Origin: Anaerolineales bacterium UBA3082
GTDB lineage: Bacteria; Chloroflexota; Anaerolineae; UBA7937
DNA: 24,695 bases
Assembly: GCA_002366595.1 (NCBI GenBank)
Contig: DFBK01000095.1
Location: forward strand, 1 to 24,695
Direction of reading: 5' to 3'
Below the pieces are notes generated by a model. The model was not told where the DNA came from and did no database searches. It saw only the letters and a program-made list of their open reading frames with translations. This document shows, piece by piece, positions 7,310 through 14,731 of this stretch (its first letter is position 1; the number at the start of each line of letters is the position of its first letter). The position numbers were made by a program, and so were the translations under genes.

Positions 7310-7338
7310 AGTATATCGCAGGAAGGTAGATTCTGCAA
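7310..7338 (-). promoter_or_regulatory. Promoter of rel, giving a nearly leaderless mRNA
   Basis: On the minus strand TTGCAG (7338-7333), a 17-base spacer and TATACT (7315-7310, five of six) are followed by nine bases and then ATG 7300. Predicted initiation near 7303 leaves only about three bases of leader, which explains the poor ribosome-binding site. It could be secondary to another start further upstream. Confidence 0.5.
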
Positions 7339-7385
7339 CAGATCAATAGGAGAAAGGTATCCTTCCCTGGGAAGTGGCAATAATA

Positions 7386-7391
7386 TATAAT
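7386..7391 (+). promoter_or_regulatory. -10 box upstream of the uridine kinase remnant and glycan locus
   Basis: A perfect TATAAT stands about 30 bases before the ATG at 7421. The best -35 at 17 bases is TTCCCT (7363-7368), which is poor. It was probably the uridine kinase promoter and may now feed the polysaccharide genes that start at 7662. No better promoter was seen before the flippase. Confidence 0.45.
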
Positions 7392-7420
7392 AGAGGGCGA
7401 AGAGGGTCTGAGGAGTATAG

Positions 7421-7595
7421 ATGAAACCGATAATCATCCAACTGTCTGGAGACGATGCGCCCCATGCATCTGGGGTTCGTGGAGCCCAGCAAACGGTACG
7501 CGGATATCATCATCCCCGAAGGGGGGTTCAACGTCACAGCCATCGATATGGTAGTGGCCAGGGTAGAGGCGATGATAGGGGGAAGGGCTGGTTAG
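7421..7595 (+). pseudogene. udk: Uridine kinase remnant with large internal deletion
   Basis: The frame from 7455 to the stop at 7593-7595 reads MRPMHLGFVEPSKRYADI and continues through IIPEGG and AIDMVVARVEAM. This is the conserved C-terminus of uridine kinase; just before it the same frame reads LET, as in family members. Upstream, ATG 7421 with GAGGAG five bases before it begins MKPIII, like a uridine kinase N-terminus, but in another frame and without the P-loop. The simplest reading is an internal deletion that joined the first few codons to the last 48 or so near 7437-7446, losing the catalytic core and the frame. The C-terminal identity is solid; the N-terminal assignment is weaker. 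This remnant explains most of the otherwise gene-free stretch 7301-7661. Confidence 0.75.
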
Positions 7596-7661
7596 ACAAA
7601 CAAGGTCTCCATCGATGATACGGTTTCGATTCGCTCCCTTCAGTCAGGTTTGAGGTTCGAC

Positions 7662-9122
7662 ATGGAGATCGCAGGTCGGCTTCTAGGAAACACCATGTGG
7701 TTGTTTCTGGCCCAAGCGGTTGGCCGTGCAGCGGGCTTCGCTTATGCTCTAACATTAGCCCGTTTCTTAGGGGTGGAGGGCTTTGGGGAGTACTCTTTGA
7801 TTTTCGCTGTTGTCGGTCTCTTTGCCGTCGTTGCCGAGGGCGGTGTCACTACCCTAATGATGCGAGATGTCGCTCGCGATAAGGGACTAGCGCCGCACTA
7901 CATGGGCATGGGGTTGATACTATCTGTAGTTCTAGGGCTAGTCGCTTATATCGCCTTAGTGACCACAGTCGTATTACTTGGCTATCCCTTAGAGGTAACG
8001 CATCTGATTCTTCTGGCTGGGCTTTCCCTCATCCTGAACAATGTATCCTCGGTCTTCATCTCTATTTTTAACGCCTTCGAGAGAATGAAAGTGCCCGCCC
8101 TGCTATCAATGGCGAGTTCTATAATCATAGTAATGACCGGGATCCTCCTCCTGCTCGCCGGGTTTGGCTTGGAGGCGACAGTTTATGCGGTGCTTATTGC
8201 GAGTCTCATCCAACTCTTTGGCGCAGGCTATCTGGCCACAAGGGAGTTGGCCCATCCGTCCATATCCTCTTTATCCCGGCAAGGGGTATGGAAGTTCCTC
8301 TCTGAAGCCCTTCCCTATGGGTTAAGAGCGCTCCTCGGTATCATCTATTTCAAGGTGGACATGATTCTTCTTTCCAAGATGACCTATTTTGTGGAAGTAG
8401 GCTACTATAGCGCTTCTTACAAGATATTGGAGATACTGTTGGCCGTTATCGCCGTCGTAAATCTAGTCCTCTTTCCCCTCACTTCCAGCCTGCATGTCAC
8501 TTCCAAGGAGAGGCTGAGGTTCCTCTTCGAAAAGTACACTCTTTACACCATGGTTCTCAGCCTGCCTGGGTTGGCATTACTCCTCTTCTTTGCAAGGCAG
8601 TTCCTTTCCTTTCTATATGGAGTCCAATTCCAGAGCGCTACAAGCATGCTGCAATTATTGCTGGTGGGGCTAGCGCTTATGTATGCTAATGCTCCCCTTA
8701 GCAATCTTGTCCTATCGAGCGATCTTCAAAAGAAGGTGCTCGTCCTGTCGGTGATAACTGCTGGCTCCAATTTGGGGTTGAACCTTCTTTTCATACCTCA
8801 GTTCGGCGGCAACGGGGCAGCCCTGGCAACTATCGGCTCGGAACTGGTAACCACTGTAGTCTTCTATAGACTTGTTAGAGGGTATATCGGCCGAACTGCT
8901 TTTCTTGTCAACATCGTTAAGCCCGGAATTTCTGTCCTTGTCGCCTCTCTTATCATGGCCGTGATGGCTCCTTTTCCCCTCCCTTTTAGAATCTTAGCCT
9001 TTCTCTTGGTTTACGGATCCTCTCTTCTAATAGTAAGGGCCTTCGCCCTTGAGGACAAAGCCCTGATAAGGCAGGCGTTTGGGTATCTTATGGCCAGGGT
9101 CGAGGGCACTTTGGTGGGCTAG
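7662..9122 (+). CDS. Wzx-type polysaccharide flippase (MOP superfamily)
   Basis: A multi-pass membrane protein expected to flip undecaprenyl-linked oligosaccharide to the outer face of the membrane. ATG 7662 was preferred to TTG 7650 because TGAGG lies six bases upstream. The 486 residues are almost entirely hydrophobic helices separated by short loops, as in the polysaccharide biosynthesis/MATE-like fold. The N-terminus NTMWLFLAQAVGRAAGFAYA and the following LARFLGVEGFGEYSLIFAVV are typical of the family, as is the later PQFGGNGAALATIGSE. It opens the glycan locus. Charged residues are few, so substrate type cannot be read. Confidence 0.9.
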   Translation: MEIAGRLLGNTMWLFLAQAVGRAAGFAYALTLARFLGVEGFGEYSLIFAVVGLFAVVAEGGVTTLMMRDVARDKGLAPHYMGMGLILSVVLGLVAYIALVTTVVLLGYPLEVTHLILLAGLSLILNNVSSVFISIFNAFERMKVPALLSMASSIIIVMTGILLLLAGFGLEATVYAVLIASLIQLFGAGYLATRELAHPSISSLSRQGVWKFLSEALPYGLRALLGIIYFKVDMILLSKMTYFVEVGYYSASYKILEILLAVIAVVNLVLFPLTSSLHVTSKERLRFLFEKYTLYTMVLSLPGLALLLFFARQFLSFLYGVQFQSATSMLQLLLVGLALMYANAPLSNLVLSSDLQKKVLVLSVITAGSNLGLNLLFIPQFGGNGAALATIGSELVTTVVFYRLVRGYIGRTAFLVNIVKPGISVLVASLIMAVMAPFPLPFRILAFLLVYGSSLLIVRAFALEDKALIRQAFGYLMARVEGTLVG

Positions 9123-9208
9123 TTAGTGCCATCATCCCCAACTGGAATGGGGAGAGATTTTTGAGGCCCTGTTTGGACATCGTGCTTCTTTTCATCCCGT
9201 GGGTTTAG
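9122..9208 (+). pseudogene. N-terminal remnant of a GT2 glycosyltransferase
   Basis: In a frame shifted from the flippase, the codons from 9122 read VSAIIPNWNGERFLRPCLD. This is the nucleotide-binding start of a family 2 glycosyltransferase, and homology is lost at about 9180, with a stop at 9206-9208. No start codon or ribosome-binding site is evident in front, and the frame runs back into the flippase end. It looks like the surviving first beta-strand of a deleted gene. The following 9209-9273 holds only the ribosome-binding site of the next gene. Confidence 0.6.
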
Positions 9209-9273
9209 ATGATTTGGACGATACGGGCTTAGAAGGGCACTATCCACGCATCCGTAATGCTTGGAGGGAGTGG

Positions 9274-10617
9274 ATGTCTCGTGTTCTTATAGTCTGTAAT
9301 GATGTAATCGGAGAAAGGATGGCTGGTCCGGCCATTCGCAGTTGGGAACTGGCCAAGGCACTTTCTCGTGACCATCGGATCACTCTTCTCGCCCGGAACC
9401 AGCCCACCATAGATGCTCCCGATTCCCGCTTCACCTTAGCGGCGCGGACGCCAACGACATTAGCGAGGCTGGTTCGGGATAGTGAGGTCGTAATCAGCCA
9501 GGGGTCCGTTATGCCCATTTTCTACGCTCTCTGGTTCAACAAATGCCTGGTAGTAGATCTCTATGACCCCTTCCCCATCGCCGATCTGGAAGATGGGAGG
9601 TTTCTCCCTTCGAAGAAAAGACAGTGGCATCACAGATTGTTAAACCAGAACATTGGTGTACAACTTTTTTGGGGGGATTTCTTCCTCTGCGCCAGTGAAA
9701 CGCAGCGGAATTTCTGGATTGGCATGCTGCAAGCGGCCGGCCGTATCACTCCCGAGGTTTATGATAACGACACTACTTTGAGATCCCTCATTGAGGTGGT
9801 GCCCTTTGGTATTCCGGTTGAGAGACCAGTACATACCCGCTCAGTGTTGAAAGGGGTATATCCGGGGATCCGAGCCCAAGATAAGGTGCTTCTCTGGGGA
9901 GGGGGGATTTGGAATTGGTTCGATCCCTTGACCTTGTTACGGAGCATGGCTAGGCTACGAGATAGCAGGCCAGAGATAAGGTTGTTGTTTATGGGTGTGG
10001 CGCATCCCAATTTAATGGTGGATAATCTTCGTATGGCAGAGGCAGCCATCTCCTTGAGTCGCGAACTTGATTTATATAATCGAACAGTTTTCTTTAACCA
10101 AGAGTGGGTCCCTTACGGGGAGCGGCAGAATTATCTCTTAGAAGCAGATATAGGGGTGAGCACTAATTTGGACCATTTGGAAGCGCGGCTTGCTTTTCGC
10201 ACCAGGCTTTTGGATTGCATCTGGGCTGGCTTGCCCATAATCTGTACGGCAGGAGATGCCATGGCGGCGCTGGTAGAGAAAGAGGAGCTTGGCCTGACTG
10301 TGCCCCCTAATGATGTGGATAGATTGACCAGGGCCATTCTTAGGCTCTTGGACGATAGGGACTACTATCAGAGTTGCAAGAATAACCTAGCTAGGGTGGC
10401 CGAGAGGTTCTATTGGGATGCGGTAGTTGAGCCTCTACTGCGTTTCTGTGCCCACCCTTCCCAGGCTAGGGATAAGACCCCCGCCCTGCGTTGTGGAGCC
10501 ATCTTTGCAAGTATTTCATATTACTTATCCGTCTTGAGATTTCGGGTGGGGGAGAAGGAGGTAGGGAAGACAATCCGTCAAATCATCGGTCAACCTGCAA
10601 GGGTAACAAGATACTAA
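9274..10617 (+). CDS. GT4-like glycosyltransferase
   Basis: Likely transfers a sugar from a nucleotide donor to the lipid-linked glycan at the cytoplasmic face. ATG 9274 is used: GGAGG lies six bases upstream and MSRVLIVCNDVIGERMAGPA is a natural GT-B N-terminus. The frame opens earlier, at 9199, but those residues have no support. The 447 residues form a GT-B pair of domains: an N-terminal acceptor domain (about 1-210), and a C-terminal domain with KVLLWGGGIWNWFDPLTLL (glycine loop near 235-255) and LRSMARL. The usual EGFG donor motif is replaced by a diverged segment, FRTRLLDCIWAGLPIICT. The last 50 residues are an unusual hydrophobic/basic extension. Sugar specificity is unknown. Confidence 0.8.
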   Translation: MSRVLIVCNDVIGERMAGPAIRSWELAKALSRDHRITLLARNQPTIDAPDSRFTLAARTPTTLARLVRDSEVVISQGSVMPIFYALWFNKCLVVDLYDPFPIADLEDGRFLPSKKRQWHHRLLNQNIGVQLFWGDFFLCASETQRNFWIGMLQAAGRITPEVYDNDTTLRSLIEVVPFGIPVERPVHTRSVLKGVYPGIRAQDKVLLWGGGIWNWFDPLTLLRSMARLRDSRPEIRLLFMGVAHPNLMVDNLRMAEAAISLSRELDLYNRTVFFNQEWVPYGERQNYLLEADIGVSTNLDHLEARLAFRTRLLDCIWAGLPIICTAGDAMAALVEKEELGLTVPPNDVDRLTRAILRLLDDRDYYQSCKNNLARVAERFYWDAVVEPLLRFCAHPSQARDKTPALRCGAIFASISYYLSVLRFRVGEKEVGKTIRQIIGQPARVTRY

Positions 10618-10625
10618 GAGACCCC

Positions 10626-11435
10626 ATGGATCTCTCCATCGTTGTAGTCAATTGGAATACGAGGGATCTCCTCATTCAATGCCTCACTTCAGTGGTTCAA
10701 GGAACGGAAGGGGTGGACTACGAGATAGTGGTTGTCGACAACGCCTCTACTGATGGGAGCGTTCACGCCGTGCAAGAGGGCTTTCCGCAGGTGAAGTTGA
10801 TAGTGAACAGATCTAACCTCGGCTTTGCCAAGGCAGCCAATCAAGCCATTATAGAAAGTTGGGGCAGATACGTGCTCTTGCTGAACCCTGATACGCGACC
10901 GTTAAATAATGCGATAGGGAAGATGATTCGCTTCATGGATGACCACCCAGGGGCTGGGGCCATGGGCCCTCGATTGGTCCTCCCCGATGGCCGCCCACAG
11001 CCTTACTCTTTCGGTTGTGACCCAACCCTTGGCTATCTTTTGAGGCGAGGGCTGAATCTCCTTCTGCGCAAAGGATACCTGCACGACTGGGGGAGTGACA
11101 AGGTGCGGGAGGTGGATTGGCTCTCCGGGGCCTCTCTCGTGTTGCGGCGGAGAGCCTTGGAGGAGACGGGGCTTCTAGATGAGAACTTCTTTCTTTACTT
11201 CGAGGATAATGACCTATGTCTCAGGTTACGGCAGAAATGGTGGAAGGTCTATTTCAATCCCACGGTACAGGTGGTGCACCTGGGAGGGGAGAGCCTGGTC
11301 AAGAATGAGCCAGCCAGAGCCGAGTATTACTACGGCCTCCTCTATTTCTACAGCAAGCATTACAGCAAGTTGAAGATGGCGATTCTAATTCTGTTATTGC
11401 CCCTGTATCGTTGGTTAGTTAGGCCCAGAAGGTAG
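10626..11435 (+). CDS. GT2 glycosyltransferase (rhamnosyltransferase-like)
   Basis: A GT-A inverting transferase of family 2, similar in wording to WbbL-like rhamnosyltransferases. The start is ATG 10626. An earlier in-frame start at 10491 lies inside the previous gene and was rejected. The 269 residues begin MDLSIVVVNWNTRDLLIQCL. Donor-site segments are VVVDNASTDGS, NLGFAKAANQAI and LLLNPDT (DxD-like). The later WLSGASLVLRRRALEETG and FLYFEDNDLCLR carry the ED catalytic-base motif. A C-terminal hydrophobic, basic-ended segment (ILILLLPLYRWLVRPRR) probably attaches to the membrane. It starts eight bases after the previous stop, with only AAGAGA as a ribosome-binding site, suggesting coupling. 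Confidence 0.9.
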   Translation: MDLSIVVVNWNTRDLLIQCLTSVVQGTEGVDYEIVVVDNASTDGSVHAVQEGFPQVKLIVNRSNLGFAKAANQAIIESWGRYVLLLNPDTRPLNNAIGKMIRFMDDHPGAGAMGPRLVLPDGRPQPYSFGCDPTLGYLLRRGLNLLLRKGYLHDWGSDKVREVDWLSGASLVLRRRALEETGLLDENFFLYFEDNDLCLRLRQKWWKVYFNPTVQVVHLGGESLVKNEPARAEYYYGLLYFYSKHYSKLKMAILILLLPLYRWLVRPRR

Positions 11436-11479
11436 CATGAGCATGTTGCCGCTGCTACGCTTATGCTAGGAGGGGTACC

Positions 11480-12592
11480 ATGCGCATCGGCATCGACGGA
11501 CGGTATATCCAAGATCATTTCCCCGGCATCGGTCGCTACACCTACAACCTCGTCCAGGCTCTAGCCAAGGCTGCGCCAGAGGATAGTTTCGTCCTCCTTT
11601 ACAACCCCCAGTTGGTCAATACACGCTACGATTTGGAAACTCTGCAAAGCCCTAACTTGGAGATAGTGCCCGTTGAAGTTTCTACCCTTTCCTTGGCCGC
11701 ACAATACCGGTTGCCTTCCCTTGTCCGTCGCTTGCGGCTGGATCTTTTCCATTCGCCCTACTACATCAAACCTTGCCTTTTGCCCTGCCCCTCGGTGGTC
11801 ACCATCTATGACCTGATCCCCCGGCTATACCCTCAATATATCTCCCCCTGGGCACGTGGCATCTTCGAGATGGCTATCCGCTTAGCCATAGTCACCTCTA
11901 GGCTAGTCATCACTGTCTCCCAGTCGGCCAAGGAGGACCTAGTTCGCCTCCTTGGGGTCCCGCCATCTAAGGTTTGGGTCACCCCCCTGGGCGTTGACAC
12001 GCAGTTTTGCCCCGCGAATGAGGAAGCCATCTTTAACCTACGCCAAAAGTATGATTTGCCGGGGGGTTACATCCTCTACCTGGGGATCAACAAGCCCCAT
12101 AAGAACCTAGTGCGTCTGGTGGAGGCTTTCGCCAAGGTGAAAACCGGGCGAAAATTGGTCCTGGCCGGGAAAGAGGATCCACGCTATCGGGAAGTACATA
12201 AAGTAGTGAAGCAACTTAGCCTGCAAGACCGGGTGGTTTTCTTAGGCCGGGTTCCCGAGGAGGACCTGCCTGCTCTTTACAGTGCCGCTGACCTTTTTGT
12301 CTACCCCTCTCTATACGAAGGCTTCGGCCTGCCGGTGCTGGAGGCGATGGCCTGTGGGGTGCCGGTGGTCTGCTCCTCCACTTCCTCGTTGCCAGAGATC
12401 GCGGGCCAGGCAGCAGTCGTGGTCGACCCCCTGGATCTCTCCCAGTTGGCGAGGGCTCTAGAGCGGGTGTTGGGAGATAGCGACCTCAGGGCCTCTATGC
12501 GCCAGGAGGGCCTCAAGCAGGCTGCCCGCTTCTCGTGGGAGAGGACAGCAAAAGAGACCCTAGCGGTCTATCGTCAGGTGTTAAGTCGGTGA
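11480..12592 (+). CDS. GT4 glycosyltransferase (mannosyltransferase-like)
   Basis: A retaining GT-B enzyme of family 4. GGAGGGG stands four bases before ATG 11480. The 370 residues begin MRIGIDGRYIQDHFPGIGRY, the start seen in MtfA/MtfB-like mannosyltransferases with the GIGRYT loop. The donor domain has GYILYLGINKPHKNLVRLVE and VFLGRVPEEDLPALYSAAD, followed by the E(x7)E site in YEGFGLPVLEAMACGVPVV and SSLPEIAGQAAVVVDP. No membrane helix is seen. Its TGA stop overlaps the GTG of the next gene (GTGA), so the two are translationally coupled. Mannose as the sugar is a family-based guess. Confidence 0.9.
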   Translation: MRIGIDGRYIQDHFPGIGRYTYNLVQALAKAAPEDSFVLLYNPQLVNTRYDLETLQSPNLEIVPVEVSTLSLAAQYRLPSLVRRLRLDLFHSPYYIKPCLLPCPSVVTIYDLIPRLYPQYISPWARGIFEMAIRLAIVTSRLVITVSQSAKEDLVRLLGVPPSKVWVTPLGVDTQFCPANEEAIFNLRQKYDLPGGYILYLGINKPHKNLVRLVEAFAKVKTGRKLVLAGKEDPRYREVHKVVKQLSLQDRVVFLGRVPEEDLPALYSAADLFVYPSLYEGFGLPVLEAMACGVPVVCSSTSSLPEIAGQAAVVVDPLDLSQLARALERVLGDSDLRASMRQEGLKQAARFSWERTAKETLAVYRQVLSR

Positions 12593-13692
12593 AAGTACTC
12601 CATATCTACAAGGATTATTCCCCTGTGCTGGGGGGCATCGAGAACCATCTGCGCCTTTTGGCCGAAGGGCTGGCCAAGCGGGGGTTAGAAGTGACGGTCC
12701 TAGTCACCAATCTCACCGGACAGACCACAACCCTGGAGATGAACGGGGTGAAGGTCATCAAGGCCGGAAGGCTGGCTACCTTAGCCTCCACCCCCTTGAG
12801 CCTCTCTTTACCCCTCATAGTTCGCCGCCTGACGCCCGACATCGCCCATCTCCATTTCCCCTACCCTTGGGGTGAGTTGACCCATCTCTGGCTAGGTAGG
12901 GCCAGGAGAACGGTCATCACTTACCATAGCGACATCGTCCGCCAGAGGAGCCTACTTAGATTTTACGAGCCTTTCCTTTGGCGCCTCCTAGCCAAGGCCG
13001 ACCGCATCATCGCCTCCAGCGACCATTATCTTAAAGGCTCCTTCTATCTAAGCAGACACGCGGACAAATCTACGGTGATCCCCTATGGTATCGACCTAAA
13101 GCGCTTCAGTTCCCCCCCAGCCGATGCAGAGGCGATAAGGAAAAGGCATGGTTCTCCTCTTCTCCTCTTCGTGGGGCGGCTCCGTTATTACAAGGGGCTC
13201 CAATACCTGTTGGAGGCTATGCGCGATATTGAGGCCAGGCTCCTGATAGTGGGCAAGGGCCCTATGGAGAAGGAATGGCTTAACCTGGCCACAGGACTGG
13301 GCTTGAGGAAAAGGGTGACATTCATGGGGGAGGTGCCCGAGGAGGAGTTGCCTCTCTACTATCACGCCTGTGACATATTCGTGCTCCCTGCATCAGAGCG
13401 GAGCGAAGCCTTCGGCATCGTGCAACTGGAAGCCATGGCTTGCGGCAAGCCGGTTGTTTGCACAGAGTTGGGCACGGGCACTAGTTATGTAAACATCGAT
13501 GGTCTGACAGGCCTAGTGGTCCCTCCGCGCGATCCCGCCGCCTTGGCGGGGGCGATAGAGCGGCTATTGAGCGATCCAGGGCTACGGGAAGAGATGGGGC
13601 AACGGGCTAAGGAGCGGGTGGAGAAGGGATTCTCCCACCAGAGGATGATCGACAGCACACTGGCCCTTTATGAAGAGGTGCTCTCGACTTGA
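12589..13692 (+). CDS. GT4 glycosyltransferase
   Basis: A second GT-B family 4 enzyme. The start is GTG 12589, overlapping the previous stop by four bases. AGGTG lies eight bases before, and the product MKVLHIYKDYSPVLGGIENH is the typical N-terminus with the GGIE acceptor loop. A longer frame from 12535 would overlap the neighbour for no gain. The 367 residues show HLHFPYPW, TVITYHSDIVRQ, VIPYGIDLKRF, LLLFVGRLRYYKGLQYLLEA and the E(x7)E donor site in SEAFGIVQLEAMACGKPVV. It is likely to add the next sugar after its coupled neighbour. Confidence 0.9.
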   Translation: MKVLHIYKDYSPVLGGIENHLRLLAEGLAKRGLEVTVLVTNLTGQTTTLEMNGVKVIKAGRLATLASTPLSLSLPLIVRRLTPDIAHLHFPYPWGELTHLWLGRARRTVITYHSDIVRQRSLLRFYEPFLWRLLAKADRIIASSDHYLKGSFYLSRHADKSTVIPYGIDLKRFSSPPADAEAIRKRHGSPLLLFVGRLRYYKGLQYLLEAMRDIEARLLIVGKGPMEKEWLNLATGLGLRKRVTFMGEVPEEELPLYYHACDIFVLPASERSEAFGIVQLEAMACGKPVVCTELGTGTSYVNIDGLTGLVVPPRDPAALAGAIERLLSDPGLREEMGQRAKERVEKGFSHQRMIDSTLALYEEVLST

Positions 13693-13717
13693 TTTTTAGG
13701 ATTGCGGGAGGTATGAT
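13689..13717 (+). promoter_or_regulatory. Internal promoter, nearly leaderless, before the first epimerase
   Basis: TTGATT (13689-13694, four of six), a 17-base spacer and TATGAT (13712-13717, five of six) are followed by nine bases and ATG 13727. Predicted initiation is near 13724, leaving two or three bases of leader. The geometry is the same as at rel. It would let the second half of the locus be expressed separately. Confidence 0.5.
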
Positions 13718-13726
13718 AGCGAGACG

Positions 13727-14695
13727 ATGAAGGCTTTGGTGACCGGGGGTGCAGGCTACATCGGATCCCACCTAGTGGATAGGCTTCTCGCCGATGGACA
13801 CGAGGTGGTCGTCCTAGATGACCTCTCCGTGGGCAAAAAGGCCAATATCGAGCACCATCTAGGGGATAGGCGGTTTCGGTTCATCGAGGGGAGCGTTCTG
13901 AACCGTTCCCTGGTGAGGAAAGCCGTAGGTGGCTGCGACTTGATCTTTCACCTAGCCGCCGTAGTGGGCATCCCCTACATAATCGATGACCCCTTGCGCG
14001 GGATCCTCACCAATGTGGTGGGCACGGAAGTAGTCCTTGAGGCGGCCGAGGAAGCCGGTTGTCGTTTCATCTCCGCCTCCACTTCGGAGATATATGGCAA
14101 GAACGAGAAGGTGCCACTCTCTGAGGAGGGTGACAGGCTCTTAGGCTCAACCCGGGTCTCCCGTTGGTCTTACTCTACAGCCAAGGCCCTAGACGAGCAT
14201 CTGGTCCTAGCCTACCACCAAAAGAGAGGGTTACCTGTTGTTATCCTCCGCTATTTCAACTCCTATGGGCCACGCCTCGACCCCCAAGGCTACGGGAGCG
14301 TGGTCGCCAAGTTCATCGGCCAGGCGGTAAGGGGAGAGCCCCTTACCGTTCATAGCGATGGGCAGCAGACCCGCTCCTTCACCTATATCGATGACACAGT
14401 GGAGGGGACAATCCTGGCGGCCAAATGCGAGGAGGCGAACGGCGAGGTCTTCAATATCGGACGGGAGGAGGAGACGACCATCCTCCAACTGGCTGAGATG
14501 GCGAAGAAGATCACGGGCTCTTCCTCCCGGATCATCTTCGTTCCTTATGATGATCTCTACGGCCCTCATTTCGAGGATCCACGACGCCGCCTGCCAGATA
14601 CGAGTAAGGCGGAGCGGCTACTAGGCTTCAAGGCCCAAGTGCCCTTGGCCGAGGGCTTGAAAAAGACGGTAGCCTGGTTTAGGGAGAACCTTTAG
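13727..14695 (+). CDS. NAD-dependent nucleotide-sugar epimerase/dehydratase (extended SDR)
   Basis: An extended short-chain dehydrogenase acting on a nucleotide sugar, probably supplying a precursor for the glycan. The 322 residues start MKALVTGGAGYIGSHLVD (GGxGxxG NAD loop). Catalytic Ser lies in SASTSEIYG and YxxxK at Y149/K153 (YSTAK). RYFNSYGPR and FTYIDDTVEG are the usual substrate-domain segments. Wording is closest to the UDP-glucuronate decarboxylase and dTDP-glucose dehydratase-like branches rather than classic GalE, so the product sugar is undecided. It has no close ribosome-binding site (GGGAGG is about 15 bases away); see the promoter at 13689-13717. Confidence 0.88.
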   Translation: MKALVTGGAGYIGSHLVDRLLADGHEVVVLDDLSVGKKANIEHHLGDRRFRFIEGSVLNRSLVRKAVGGCDLIFHLAAVVGIPYIIDDPLRGILTNVVGTEVVLEAAEEAGCRFISASTSEIYGKNEKVPLSEEGDRLLGSTRVSRWSYSTAKALDEHLVLAYHQKRGLPVVILRYFNSYGPRLDPQGYGSVVAKFIGQAVRGEPLTVHSDGQQTRSFTYIDDTVEGTILAAKCEEANGEVFNIGREEETTILQLAEMAKKITGSSSRIIFVPYDDLYGPHFEDPRRRLPDTSKAERLLGFKAQVPLAEGLKKTVAWFRENL

Positions 14696-14706
14696 CCAAA
14701 AGAATC

Positions 14707-14720
14707 GCCCCTAGCGGGGC
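14707..14720 (+). other. Short hairpin between the two epimerase genes
   Basis: GCCCC (14707-14711), loop TAGC, GGGGC (14716-14720): a perfect five-pair G/C stem directly before the GGAGAG ribosome-binding site of the next gene. No U-tract follows. It may modulate translation or mark an mRNA processing point. Confidence 0.35.
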
Positions 14721-14731
14721 AGGAGAGAAGT

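Noticed and set aside
9199..9273. N-terminal extension of the first GT4-like gene
   Set aside because: The GGAGG site and the GT-B N-terminus both point to ATG 9274; the extra 25 residues have no family match.
10491..10625. Extended N-terminus for the GT2 gene
   Set aside because: It would overlap the previous gene by over 120 bases; the family start and GT2 beta-strand begin at ATG 10626.
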